Shown here: piece after piece, positions 24,424 through 36,139 of the stretch
How the letters are laid out: each line of letters begins with the position of its first letter
Numbering within the stretch: position 1 is the first letter of the stretch
Source of the DNA: Alentia gelatinosa
Taxonomy: Eukaryota; Annelida; Polychaeta; Phyllodocida; Polynoidae
Reading direction: 5' to 3'
Assembly: GCA_950022655.1 (NCBI GenBank)
Contig: OX465579.1
Location: 135,665,118-135,729,117 of the forward strand
Length of the DNA stretch: 64,000 nucleotides
The notes under the pieces: generated by a model
The model's database searches: none
What the model saw: the letters and a program-made list of their open reading frames with translations, nothing else
Told to the model about the DNA's origin: nothing
Program-made: the position numbers and the translations under genes

Positions 24424-24936
24424 CCTGGTGCTGGAGTCAGCATGCGTCAGTCCACCATGAGACAGACATCTGAAAGGAAGGGTAACAGCACGCCAATCCA
24501 GCATAGGAACTGAAACTGATCCCAGATCCATTTGTCCCGAGGCTTCAAGTTGTCCACACCGCAGCCCCAGATACCTGGAACCAAACAAATTTGGTACAGT
24601 GAGGTACCAAGTGCGTATTTCCCCAGTGGGCCTGCCGATGTGTTTTGCCTTCTGTTCCCGCAGCAGGTCTTTGTGGCTGGTGTCCCAGAATGCAGTGGAC
24701 CACTTGGCATATAGTTCAGGATTATGTGCAAAGAAGATGATTATTTCCTCCTTCTGTTGGTCACTCAATTTGTCGACGGCCCCGTGAAAGCGGAGATGTC
24801 AACCGCTGCGAGCAGGAGTGGAAGGTGCAGGGTCAGTATCGGCTCCTTGATCACCAGCAGTATTCTCCGGGGTGTGTGGAGCAGCATCTGGTGCATCTGG
24901 CGTTGCATTCTGTTGGGCAGGCTTGCCAGCAGGCAT
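24424..24936 (-). pseudogene. MADF/Myb-SANT-like ORF with in-frame stop, behind a TATA box
   Basis: One minus-strand frame from an ATG at 24936 encodes a Pro/Ala/Asp-rich leader (MPAGKPAQQNATPDAPDAAP). It hits a TGA at 24801-24799, then continues with KLSDQQKEEIIIFFAHNPEL and HKDLLREQKAKHIGRPTGEI. The second part has the layout of a MADF domain (EEII.F...NPELY.K....KD...E) ending in EIRTWY, as in regulators and accessory proteins of some transposable elements. After EIRTWY the similarity fades; the frame stays open to 24112 but looks noncoding. The same frame also extends 5' to an ATG at 25050, with a TAA between. It is probably a decayed mobile-element or host regulator gene; whether transposon or host cannot be told. 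Confidence 0.4.
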
Positions 24937-25057
24937 GTCAGCAACAGCATTGTAGGCCCTGCGGTGTGTATGTGGAGGAATTGTTTAGGTGAGTATGAAG
25001 TGGTGTGTCGTGTTGAGCTGCTCAAAGTGGAATGAAGACCCCTCCGCCATGCCGTCT

Positions 25058-25068
25058 TATATATACCA
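25058..25068 (-). promoter_or_regulatory. TATA-box-like element upstream of the MADF-type ORF
   Basis: On the minus strand TGGTATATATAAGACGGCAT is a strong TATA consensus in a locally GC-richer block. Transcription starting about 30 nt downstream would place the ATG at 24936 in the leader. The upstream region to 25375 (starting TGTTGGGGTTCGACTTACCT on the minus strand) could be a terminal repeat, but no second copy exists in the window. Confidence 0.35.
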
Positions 25069-25948
25069 AACAGGGAGTCGATGGGAATGGATCTTACCCA
25101 TTCCTAAGTCGACCTATTGGGGCTTAGGTAGACGTGAACATGCAGCGAAAGTTGTTGTAAGCCTTCAGGCTCCATAACCCCCTGGTGTGCATATTGCCTG
25201 AGACAAATTTGGCAGGACGTAAGTGGTCAGGCTTCCCGTCAGGACTGGACTCAACTCTACGGCCTCTGTGCGAAGTCAGCGACTGGACCCCGCTGACTTA
25301 CAACCACTGAGCCTCTTGACATCAGTTGAGTTACGCCCTGTGCCGGAAGCCCCACCCAGGTAAGTCGAACCCCAACAGTCATAAACCACAGGGGGTTGCC
25401 GGGACTGCTGTGGCAGATTTTTTGACAGTCAGAAATTCGTCCTGGCAGTGCCTATTAACGACCAACCGTGAAAATGGGGATCAGTAAGTTATACTAGGAT
25501 AGGACCTCTGGGCATATCAATTCAACAAATCAGAAATGTTGGGATATCTTCTGTATACTTTTTATGGATAAATGACAATGAAATAGCTTAAATCATATTG
25601 CCATACTTTTTATCTTTAGTTGTATCATAAACATATCTCTACTTTGCAAATATTTTGCACACCAATGGTGTAAGGAAATACATTGTACTATCAAGAAACA
25701 TGTAGGTAAAGTATATGACGTTCAATCGCGGATATTTGCCTGATGGAGTTGGCACATGTCCGGCTTATAGTTTTACGATAGAAATATGTCTCCTACAATA
25801 TATCAATAAAATGAAGCTTTTTCAATCCATTTGAAATCGGTGGTATACTTTAATATGTATATGGTTGTATTTCAACGCCGAAACCCTCTCAAGCGCATCT
25901 TCATGTTAATACTAACGTTCAGTCTTGAGACCTGGCTGATGACATTTA

Positions 25949-26760
25949 ATGTCTTCTTCAAATCCAATATCATTCACTCTAGTGTCCAACGAGTGCTTCG
26001 TATTAAATCTAAGCAGATTGGAAGACGACACGAAGAACTTATTGTCTCATGATGGACAATATTACCGAATGCTGGAAGAAAGGACCAATAAGGACGGTGT
26101 CATCATATTGGTATATGTCGACTCAGAGTCAGTGGAAAGGGCAATTAACATGCATATTGTAAATTTCGAGCGGTTTCAGATGGCTAACTATCTCTGCATT
26201 TGCTGACAGAAAAGTGACTTTAATTCTTGAAGACCACGAAATAGAATGCTATTTGGATTACCCTGTGCACTCCCATGTGACGGCACCAGTGGACCTTTAG
26301 AAGTCCGTCGTATATAGACAGTCTCGGATAATTCTCGCTGCCCTGCTTCATGGCTTCACTGTGATCAAATGTGACACTGATACTGTATTCTTACAAAACC
26401 CAATGCCCCTTCTTAAAATTACCCACGAGGACATATATCTTATGAATGATACAAATATGGACAGCATACTGGGTTTTATGTTGCACAACCCATGGCCTCT
26501 ACCGTTGAACTCTTGAAAGCTTTGCTCAGATCTGCTGTAATATACAAGGAACAGCCTGCTATGGCAATGGCTCTTAGGTATATGAAAGAAAACCATCTTG
26601 GGCCTTCTTTGAATATCATAAGTATATGTTTCTCAATACAAATCCGTGTCACGATGGAAAATGTAGAGTATATGTTGTTTACAATAATTTCCTAGCAACG
26701 CAAGCCGCTAAGATATGAAGGAAACAGGTATGTGGATGTATGACCAAAACGCTTATTCCT
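25949..26760 (+). pseudogene. GT77-like glycosyltransferase pseudogene (frameshifted)
   Basis: Reads in several plus frames as one protein. 25980-26206 has NLSRLEDDTKNLLSHDGQYY and DGVIILVYVDSESVERAINM, and continues with LILEDHEIECYLDYP. After a break, 26325-26485 gives ALLHGFTVIKCDTDTVFLQN, with a DTD motif in the place of the metal-binding DxD of nucleotide-diphosphosugar transferases. Then GFMLHNP, and after a frame change STVELLKALLRSAVIYKEQP plus a further shift to FLNTNPCHDGKCRVYVVYNN. Lack of introns and the frameshifts fit a decayed retrocopy. The family assignment rests on the DTD context and the GFML...LL...EQPA pattern. Confidence 0.5.
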
Positions 26761-26820
26761 ATATACCTATGAGCGAACAACCTATGATTACTTAACGCTG
26801 CTGGCGGTGGAATAACTTTT

Positions 26821-26895
26821 GTTTACTGCCCAGGTTGAAGTTACTGCCCAGGTTGACGTTTACTGCCTAGGTTGACGTTTACTGCCCAAGTTGAC
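26821..26895. repeat. Short tandem motif, 4 copies of about 19 bp
   Basis: Four near-identical copies of GTTTACTGCCCAGGTTGAC. The core TTACTGCCC recurs in the loop side of the hairpin that follows, so the two are probably parts of one repeat unit. Confidence 0.7.
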
Positions 26896-26948
26896 CTTCA
26901 GAGACGTTCGGTTTTTATTGATATTAGCCGACAATCGAAGGTATATAG

Positions 26949-27103
26949 GAATAGGGAAACCACGTACCAGTGGAAATAAGTCAAAGTTACTCGGTAAGGC
27001 TTGGAAAGATTACTGCCCGCGGCTACGCCTTGGGCAGTAATTCTTCCAAGCCTTACCTCGTAACTTTGACTTATTCCCACCGGAACATAGTTTCCCTCTA
27101 TTC
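26949..27103. repeat. Long hairpin repeat
   Basis: An inverted repeat of about 65 nt per arm around a loop near CGCGGCTACGCCTT. The left arm has GAATAGGGAAAC, AATAAGTCAAAGTTAC and GGTAAGGCTTGG; the right arm has CCAAGCCTTACC, GTAACTTTGACTTATT and GTTTCCCTCTATTC. A few mismatches only. No coding content. Confidence 0.8.
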
Positions 27104-27180
27104 TTCAAGTCCTAGACGTAAATACCTCCAATATATAAACTTTGACTTCGGTCAGAAGAATAAACACGATGAACGAAAAG

Positions 27181-28372
27181 CATTGAAGCGGGGTACCCCA
27201 GGGCTCTGTCCTGGGGCCCTTGCTATTCATAATTTTTATTAACAATTTAAGTAATGTAATATCGCATGGGAAAATGATTCTATATGCAGATGATTGCGTG
27301 TTGATAGTTAGTGGTAAAAATCAATTAGATATTGTTAGAAAAATGGAAGAGGACTTGTGCGAAATAAATAACTGGACAATAAGATTTAAAATTGAAAATA
27401 AATTACTCGAAAACAAAAATTATGTGGTTAGGAAATAAGAAAGATCTAGATAGGACAAAAGATGTGAAATTGGGTAGTAGTATGTTAAATCCGGTAAAAA
27501 TCTATAAGTATCTGGGAGTTAAATATTGATGAAAAATTAAACTTTAATGAACAGGTTGAAAAGGTTGTAAATGAGGTAAATAAGAGATTATTTAGATTTA
27601 GGAAGATAAAACATATACTAACTTTAAATGCTAGAATAAAAATAGCAAAGCAGATGATTGTCCCAATCATGGAATATTCTGATTTTATATACTTTTGTAC
27701 TTCACAACGAAAGAGAGATAGATTGCAGGTCATAATGAACAAAACTTTGAGAACAGCCATTGGTATACATAAGGCAACGGAAATCCATATTGAGCAACTT
27801 CATGAAAAATGTAAAATAAGAGAATTAAAAATCAGAAGGGCTTTACATTTACTTATTATGATCAAATGGTGGACTTTATCAGAAAAAAATATTTTCGAGG
27901 TGGATGAAAAAAGAACTAGAGGATCATTAAAAATACGACTTAAAATTGCTAATCCAAAAATAGAGAAGTTTAGACAATCCCCTTTGTACGTTGGCGAACA
28001 GTATTGGAGTAAGTTAAAACAGGAAACACAGTTGGTGGATGAAATGTATTTATTTAAAAATAAAATAAAAGATGAAATTGGCTTGATTATAGAATAAGAA
28101 ATACGAATCCAGATGTCTAAAGACATTAGTAATCATGGTCAAAAGACCGAATTTTCTGTAAAATATATTGTTGAATTTGCGAATCTTGATTTGTTTGGAG
28201 ATATGCCCTGTAGTTCGTCTTGTATCAGTTGTGTGTATTTGTGCTTCTTGTATTGTCCTGTCCTGTATATTTCTCTGACAATTGCCTGGAAGATCGTTGG
28301 GAGACCAATGAAAGCAAATGGTCGTAAATTATTTCTTGAATAAAAAAAAAATAAAAAAAAATTGACAACTGC
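27181..28372 (+). mobile_element. 5'-truncated LINE with poly-A tail
   Basis: Begins inside RT motif 5 (GVPQGSVLGPLLFIIFINNL at about 27190), then ILYADDCVLIVSG (YADD at about 27286). After frame breaks near 27436-27540 a clean frame at 27654-28097 encodes the C-terminal part (MIVPIMEYSDFIYFC, SLKIRLKIANPKIEKFRQSP and LYVGEQYWSKL), stop at 28097. An AATAAA-containing A-rich tail is at 28340-28362. Very AT-rich compared with the LINE at 20250, so it is a different family. Confidence 0.75.
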
Positions 28373-28476
28373 CCTGACGGTAGCTAAAATATGGAATATG
28401 GATTTTCCCCAAATTTTACTGTTATGACTGTTCAAATATAGCTTGTACTGTTTCAAAAGACCAATGCTCCTTCCAC

Positions 28477-28843
28477 ATGAATTATCATGTTAGAAGCTTT
28501 GACAGCTTCTTCAAAAATAAATACCGTGAACATATCTTTTTAAATCATTCTTACGTGCCTGGTGCTATCAAAAGTTCTATTTCCCCTGAGTTGTTTGTTG
28601 CCACCAATGAGATGGCAGGAAGATTTCAACCCACAAAAAAACCCGAAGGTATATCGAGCTACCAATTATGAACGCGGCTTAGTAATGGATGAAGAGCTCA
28701 TGAGTTGGTTTGGTGAGGGCAAATATTCTGTACTCAGGTTTCACTCAATGTACTTTAACGTCATTTTCAAAGACAAAGAATGGGGAAATATTTTGGACAA
28801 AGCTATACAGTGGGCAAATCATTATCAAATCGAGATTTCATAA
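28477..28843 (+). pseudogene. Unrecognised coding relic in two frames
   Basis: 28477-28630 reads RSFDSFFKNKYREHIFLNHS and YVPGAIKSSISPELF; after a one-base shift in the poly-A stretch near 28636 it continues as NPKVYRATNYERGLVMDEEL and LRFHSMYFNVIFKDKEWGNI to a stop at 28843. Protein-like composition across the shift suggests a decayed coding sequence. It may be the continuation of the glycosyltransferase-like pseudogene upstream, split by the LINE at 27181-28372. I do not recognise a domain. Confidence 0.35.
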
Positions 28844-28909
28844 ATCACTGGCCGGAAGAAGTATGAAACTTCAGAAATATCACGAAATGGTGAATAAAGT
28901 ATAAACTAT

Positions 28910-30700
28910 AATAGGACATGTATGTAATGTTTGTCTAGTGAATAAACCGCCTTTAACCATCATAAGTCCTCGGTCGGACGAATTTCTTAATAGGTCAAGT
29001 AACAACCTCTTCTCTCCTTCCACTTCCCTAATACCACTACACAGTTGACCAGCTCTGACCCCTGCATTCTACCCAAAACAACTTTGGTAAACGCCTCCCC
29101 CAACATTTTACCTATTTCCTGACCTCTTTTCATATATTAAACCTCAGGCCTCATGGTTCATTGTACTGCCCTAGGAATATATACCTTTTTCTGACAGCCT
29201 CTATAATTTGTAGAAAGTCACTTAAGTAGTATTCATAAAAATATAATCTTCCAATCATTAATAGGGACAAATGCGCATCGCCTTTAGATACATTCAGAGT
29301 GCATACTTCGTTGAATATATTACCCGTATTTGAAACTACTTCACCTTAGGACAATGCTCCTTTTGTAAAATACAAGTAACTCCTTGGTTGCAATTAATCA
29401 TTTCAAAATATTCTATTAAAATCAAAGTAATGACTGGTAATATGAAATGGATAATGAATAGCAATCACCCATAAAACATCCACATTTCAAGTTGTTATTG
29501 CACTCTCTCATTTCCTTCATAGTTCACATGGCCCCTAATTGATATATATATATATAAGTGTATATGACTGTTTTCATAAATGCATGAACAAACACGGGTG
29601 TTCAGCCATAACCTGCAGACGACATTAACATCAGCAAGTTCTCACTCAAATAAACATTATTCACGGTCGTCAGCCGAAGAAATGGCCATGAGCCCACAAG
29701 GCCTTAGTCCTTTAATCGTCTGCCCATGTTAACTCAATCATTCTGCAAGGCAGAGGAAAATATTTCACTTGGCCTCTGCGCCCGGCCTGCTAAATTGAAT
29801 TACATTATTTGTGTAATATTCATCTGGCCGTAGCTTCTACGCACCGTCTTACAATGCTCCGCTATTTTGGAAACAGCATGACCAGCTAATATTTTGCCGG
29901 CAGGGAAAGCTTATTAGTCGCAGGCCATCCGGAGTTGACGCCATAACAGGATTTAACCGGAAATGGTTCGTTTAAGACCCCTAGCGGTTGTGGGAAATTG
30001 GAGGATGGCCAGCAGCCTGAATTAGCAAAGCACTGATAGTCAATGCAGTGAGGTGGAAGAAACAAGATAACAATGGTATTGATTATACACCTGATATTAC
30101 AGCTTATAGGTGACGATACACTCGCAAGAAAGAATTTAATTACCTTTTAAGAATATACTCATATAAATGTCCTAAAGCAAGCAAATTCACCAATTTTTCT
30201 GTTTTCGTCATATAGTCATACGAGGTTCTTTTCTTCATACCTTGAAGTTCGCTGTCAAATCAACAGCAAACTGGTAGCACATTTGACTATCTTAGAAGGC
30301 TATAAAACATAATTACGGCCGCTGTCCATATGGCTGCCAGCCTTGGCGATGTATCATCCAGGCCATTTAACAAGGTTAACAGCAAGTCCGGTGTCTCATG
30401 CTCTTTACAGCACACCCTATCTCCCACCGTTCTCCTTGCCCTCTTATAGTATCAGGTGTAGCTGATAATTATCTATGAGTGGGTCATGTAAATGCCTCTC
30501 TTTGTGCAAGTGTGAAATCACTCCCAAGTATTGCTTTAAAGAATAAAACTTTAAGCATGTTGATAGATAGGCCATATACCTAATTAATATCTGATTAGAT
30601 ATAATATTGGAAAAGGGGTAAGTCTAGGTATATCTTCCTATGCGATGAGTAGGCATTGCTGGTATTATATGGAAAGGCATTTTGCCCTAAGGTCGAGATG
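28910..30700. other. Intergenic, AT-rich; possible conserved block 29640-30060
   Basis: No gene seen. From about 29640 to 30060 the base composition changes to a mixed, non-repetitive sequence (for example GGCCGTAGCTTCTACGCACC and AACGATTAAAGG-like sites on the reverse strand) flanked by AT-rich DNA. It has no ORF. The character is that of a noncoding conserved element or enhancer, but this cannot be tested here. Confidence 0.25.
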
Positions 30701-30754
30701 GTTAGTATGCATAACCAACACTGAAAGTATCAGCTAAGGCCAGATCTAGATGGG

Positions 30755-31620
30755 CTAGAGTGGATCTATCCCATCTTCCTTGATGCAGCTGGCAGCATCA
30801 GCTAATATATCCCAGGCTCTCAGTCTGAAGTTGTATATTGCTGAGATCCAAAACACTTGTCTCAGGCTTTCCATCACCTGTTTATCCTTGGCCGTGCATT
30901 TGCTGATGATTGACACTGCTGCTTGGTCATCAGAGTATACATGTGTGAGTCTATTTTTCCATTGTGTGCATAAAGGTCTGGCAACTGGTTCCAAAGCCAA
31001 TGTTTCCAAATAGTTTATTGGCAGCCTGCATACATCTGGACAGCCTTTCCACTTTACATGGAACTATTGTTTGCCATACACCACTCCCGCCCTGCTGAGG
31101 CAGGCATCAATGGCTAAAGGGAGTGTAAACATGCTTCTCTAAAAGCAGAACCTGGCCGTTGAATAAAACCAGGAAATCTGACCAACATTTGAGGTCGGCA
31201 TGCATTGATGTTGTAATCCATGTGTGGTGGGATGGGGCTCCCAATGCCTCCACCCTGTCTATTACCCGTCTGGTGAACGATCTACCTACATAAACTATGA
31301 GTGAGGCCCAGGTGAGTTTCCCTACAAGCGACTTCAGAGACTTGTGGGATACTGCCCTTCTACTTAGCATGTCATTCACACTTATCTGCAGGGCCTCCAC
31401 CTTCTCCCTTGGCAGCTTGTACACATGTCTTACATTGCCTATTTCCACCCTAAGGAATGTGAGGCATGTGGTTGACATCACAACCTTATTGTAGTTCACA
31501 GCAGAGCCCATTTTTTTCAGTGGTCCATGGATTGTATTGCGTGCTTCCAGACACTCCCCTTTGGTTTTGCCACTGCTCATGTGATTGAGTTTTATAGTCA
31601 CATGAACTTTGTGATACGGT
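30755..31620 (-). mobile_element. DIRS-type retroelement relic (RT C-terminal part and RNase H)
   Basis: On the minus strand 31601-31107 reads TCLTFLRVEIGNVRHVYKLP, then HKSLKSLVGKLTWASLIVYV and GRSFTRRVIDRVEALGAPSH, followed by HADLKCWSDFLVLFNG. This is the layout between RT and RNase H of DIRS/Ngaro-type elements (LxGxLxxAxxxxxxGRxFxRRxID). After a frame break, 31009-30755 gives THVYSDDQAAVSIISKCTAK and a closing LADAAS (RNase H core). The RT catalytic part and tyrosine recombinase are not in the fragment, which is degraded. Confidence 0.7.
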
Positions 31621-33000
31621 CCGTGAAAGTGTACAGAGAAAATGGCACTGATTGGTCGGTTCCTATTCTATGAATAGAACAACGTATCATGATATTAAAT
31701 TGCTCTATTCATAACGTCAACTTGAATCATTGTGAATCTCAGTGGACCAATGCACGATGCTTGTTGTTTTCGAACAAATCAGACGATTCAAGTGCAAAAA
31801 AATGCACAACTTACAGCATATACAATCCACATATTATTAATCATACGTGGATGGGACATGCGTGGGCTGCCAACATGCAGCAGGCCATACCACTCACACC
31901 CGAGTTTGACAAGTGGGAATCTCAGCACTAGGCAGTTTTCCTCGCAGTGTGTGAAAGGCCCAGGCAGGGCCCAGGAGAAAGGTGTCTGAAACTCTGTTGA
32001 CAGCCTGAGCGCCCTGGCCTCGGCAACAACACGACGAGCTACAGTGTACAAGTGGGCAACACCGAAACTCACGATGTCTATTGAGAGAAAGCATGAGTTT
32101 CGGTAGTTCGGGACATTCATCTATACATGTGATCTATGCTGTCGCCAACTATGCCCACGTCGCGAACAACAAACGGAATGGGGAAACATGACATAACTTT
32201 CTCCGCTGTTGGGATTGTTGTTGCTCAATCTGTTGTTGGCCATCGCCCCTGTGTCACCCTCTTCTCAGCCACTCTGTCTCCTGTCACCATCCTCCTCATT
32301 CGTCTTTAGCACCTGTATTACCATCTCCCAAACTGATAGTTGGGTAAAGATCAATAGTCCTGTGACCGCGACTTCTGAACCTCCATATCTCACCTTGGTT
32401 GTCTAGAGGGGGCCTACTTGATGAAATTTAGCTCCTATGTCCCTTTCAGGGCACCCCTCTCATAAGATCTCACACTCACTAAGTATTCCTGCTAGGTGTC
32501 ACCATTGAGATTATAGGAATCTTTGGGTTGCATTGGTGTACGTCTTTAGCACTTGAGGCAAGTCAGTGGATTCTCAAGGCTCTAAGCCTAGTTCGTTAAG
32601 AATTCTTCTCCTATAGGGCGTAGTGAGAGTATAGAATACCACTTAAAGAGTGAGATCTTATGAGAGGGGTGCTTTGAGTAGGTGGGGAAAGACTCTGATT
32701 TAACATGTTTTTAAAAATTAACCCCAAGGATGGTGCAGACAGTCAAAATTGGTCACCCACATATAGATTTAGATGAGGTGGAGAGGCAAATAGGGTGTCT
32801 TTTCCCACTAGACCTGACATGAGGAGTTCAATAAAATGCCTTTTTAATTGATGTGATATATGGTCTACATCACAAAATTCAGTAATCAACCTCACAAATA
32901 GTTACACCCTCATTATATGAATTAGATATGAGATATCAGCCTTCAAAACAGCAATGTAAAGATAAGTAATTTGTATTTATGTCGTCCATTTATCAATACT
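31621..33000. other. Intergenic sequence without recognised gene
   Basis: Only short overlapping ORFs on both strands (31689-32406). A short inverted pair (ACCGAAACTCACGATG / CATGAGTTTCGGTAG) lies at about 32059-32105. Nothing else recognised. Confidence 0.35.
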
Positions 33001-33106
33001 TATCTCACTATCGTGTGATCAAGGAGGGACTATCAGTGAGGCTGAGACATAAGCTGAGGTTGAGTTTGTGCCTTAAACTGAATTTTCAACTTGTTTCTTT
33101 GCTGCA

Positions 33107-33163
<57 letters not shown>
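33107..33163. repeat. (AT)n microsatellite
   Basis: About 28 AT dinucleotides. It separates two diverged direct copies of a segment (about 33015-33085 and 33235-33305) sharing GGGACTATCAGTGAGG and GAGACA(T/C)AAG(C/T)TGAGG, so a roughly 220-bp tandem duplication contains it. Confidence 0.9.
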
Positions 33164-33165
<2 letters not shown>

Positions 33166-34258
33166 TGGGCGGTATAAAAGATTAGTGCTCATCTTTATGT
33201 CACCATTTTAAAGCCTGATATCTCATGTTTATATCATGTGACCAGGGTGGGACTATCAGTGAGGGTGAGACACAAGTTGAGGATTGAGACTGAGACATTC
33301 AAATTTGAATTTAAATATTTATTGCCAGAGACATATGAATGGGCAACGTAAAGATTGCTTTTTGCATCTTTATATCGCCCACTTTGTAATGAAGATTTAA
33401 GAAATATTACATCTAATTGATATTGTTGAAAGATATGATATAGAAATGGGTGATATCCAATTATGCCATGTAGCACCTTTTTATGGGATCTCTGTATGCT
33501 CCTTAACATGATAATAGTTGACAGGAACCCATCATACAGGAAATACCTTTATCTGAAATATGATTCATGTTGAGAGGAATACGAATGAATATGAATATCA
33601 TTTCACCTATTCTAAATGGTATGGCAATATGAAGATAAAAATCAGCTGATAGGGTGACCTCGCCCACAGAGCAGGTGCACCAGAATAACTTAACAGAGCT
33701 GCGCTCTTCCTTGATATAGTTGACACATGGATGTACCACCGGGTTCACCAGTGCCCCCTGTAGTGGGCCAGATATTGCACATGATTGTGCATTTAATGAA
33801 ATAAGAATAAGTTTTGGTACATGGTAAGGGGAGCCCCTAAGGAATTTTTTTTAGATGCATGGGTATTGCAGATAAGTCCCGCCAGTGGAGTGGCGGCCAT
33901 TTTGAAAATTGGCCATGACATAGCACTGTAACACTTTTCAGAATGGTTATTACCAAGAACAAAACTATATGAATCACCTCAGATGCATGCAAGGTGAACA
34001 TAAAGATATGAAACGATTGATTCATCAATAATTCTACCATATACCAACATGTTGGGAGTGGCCATCTTGGATTTTCAGCCGAGATTTCCATAAATCTGGA
34101 AATTCTTCATATATAGGACTCTAATCTCAACCACACAAATGACAGAAGACTTATAGAATGTTATTTCCTGTATTTTGGAAGGTTAAACCTCCTTCTTAAA
34201 CATTATTAGCTCCTTGTTATTAGAAAAGAAAAATGTAAAATTCATATACAATATACAT

Positions 34259-34375
34259 AATACAATTTGTTTTCAATTTTCAGAAAACAACAGCCCCCCA
34301 CCCACCCCCCTATGCACTACGGTTGGATGATGATTGACCACATTGAAACGGAAAGCTGTCATTTACCTATCGCCA
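34259..34375. repeat. Duplicated 117-bp segment, copy 1
   Basis: Nearly identical to 36021-36136: both run from TACAATTTGTTTTCAATTTT to CATTTACCTATCGCCA, with a small difference in the C-rich run and one substitution (AGCTGT/AGCTGC). The copies are 1.76 kb apart in the same orientation. The length difference in the C run shifts every frame, so coding is unlikely. Confidence 0.8.
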
Positions 34376-34560
34376 CACTGGTGTCATTGCAATTAGCATT
34401 GCAGTGCAATTAGCTCCGCTGTTTTTATGACCATTGCCCACCGTTTATTACTTATTATAGACTTGGACGATTCCGTCTCTCCAGTGGAACCGGGCTTTAA
34501 GAGGCATGCCTAATTGACCATGACTGATCTCCATATACCAAAATACCTCATTGACCCACT
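34376..34560. promoter_or_regulatory. Possible homeodomain-site-rich noncoding block
   Basis: Contains GCAATTAGCATTGCAGTGCAATTAGC-like paired TAAT/ATTA cores (three CAATTAG/CTAATTG sites within 34387-34525) in mixed-composition sequence without ORFs. This pattern fits a cis-regulatory element, but such sites also occur by chance in AT-rich DNA. Confidence 0.2.
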
Positions 34561-36020
34561 GGTGCTTGATATATTTGGATCATAGAGTATCATGCAGTTT
34601 CAGAGATAGCAAGCCTTTAAAACCCCAAATCCACTGGGCTACCATTGCACACCGACGCGCCTTACGACGCGCTTTACAAAATACAAATATCGGGGTGCAT
34701 TGGAAGGTCTGAATTTCTGCGTCGGCGTAGATGGGTTCCTTGCCATAAGGAATTTCAAGATCGAATATACATCCTTCTTCAGAAGGATACGGCAGAGAAC
34801 TATGCTTTTCGAAATTTACCACCTTGAATGTGTACCAAGGTCTGCCGGGTGAAAACCTAGATACAGCGTCACCTAATACATCATTAGGTGATTTTTTTTA
34901 AAGTAGTTAACCAGTTTTTTTTGGTATATGCATAATTCCTTTTCATAGTTTAGCGTAGTGTAAACGTAAATAAGATACCTTATTTTCACAACTGCATAAG
35001 TGTGTGCACAAGCACTTTGTTATACATTAAAATTTATCCCATTCACAGAAACGGATATAAAAAACATGGTTGGTTACTCGATTCCGAGAATCATGTCTCT
35101 CTGTTGGACAAAAAATACGTCTATACATTTATAACGCCATATATCCCATATTGCCGACAGTAGTTATCATTGGTCATCTGATACTTTGCTTAGTGTACAC
35201 CACCTTGTTGATTCCCATGTTCTCAGGTTCTCCTGTTGTCAACACTCTAGGATCTAAATGATTTTGAGGTATACATGCACAAGGATTTAGAGCATTTGTA
35301 TACGAACAGACGTCAGCTAATGCTCATATTTAGCGATTGGAACGGTTGCTCCTACTGTTGACTCTTCACTATTGAACTACTGAAAACAAACCCAACTAAG
35401 ATCCCGTTTAAATTAAACCACAGTGGTATCGCTGTCAAGTTAAAACTCCTATGCTAACAATGCCTTTCAGTATATACATGTCCTAATAGACATACCAGTT
35501 CACAGAATTACCCCTGCATGTTGATTTATAACGAGTGCTATTTGTCTCAGCATCGTAGCACGGCAACCGCGAGGTTGAAAAGTAGGTCTAAATATAAAAG
35601 GTAAACATACGCCAACATATGTCACTATAAAGAAGTAAGTCTTATTATGGTGAGATTACCCTTGGGTCAAACTAATGTAATTAATGCCCCTATTGTTGTT
35701 TGTAAATCTCTTTGCTTTCAATGGAGGGTGGTCGCAGGTTGTGGAGGCTCGATGGGATTAACCTCCTAGCTGAGGAACCTCAATGAAGCTTTGGTCTGTA
35801 AAGGAGATGTTTAGTGAGATGACTCAGACAAAACCTGGTCATGCACTTTTTTTTTATAACGATTTACACTTGTTCCCAATATCATACATATATATAATAC
35901 ACACACACTTTTTTTCAATTCAAAGGAAGTTTTTCTCAAATCAACAAACACGAGAGAGTTTTCAAGCCTTGACTGATCTTTTAATAGTACTGAAGTATGT
36001 GTGATTAGTAGGTTATACAT

Positions 36021-36136
36021 TATACAATTTGTTTTCAATTTTCAGAAAACAACAGCCCCCCACCCACCACTTATGCACTACGGTTGGATGATGATTGACC
36101 ACATTGAAACGGAAAGCTGCCATTTACCTATCGCCA
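36021..36136. repeat. Duplicated 116-bp segment, copy 2
   Basis: Second copy of 34259-34375. Flanking sequences differ beyond the boundaries, which argues for a dispersed mobile or templated copy and not a large tandem duplication. Confidence 0.8.
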
Positions 36137-36139
36137 GTC

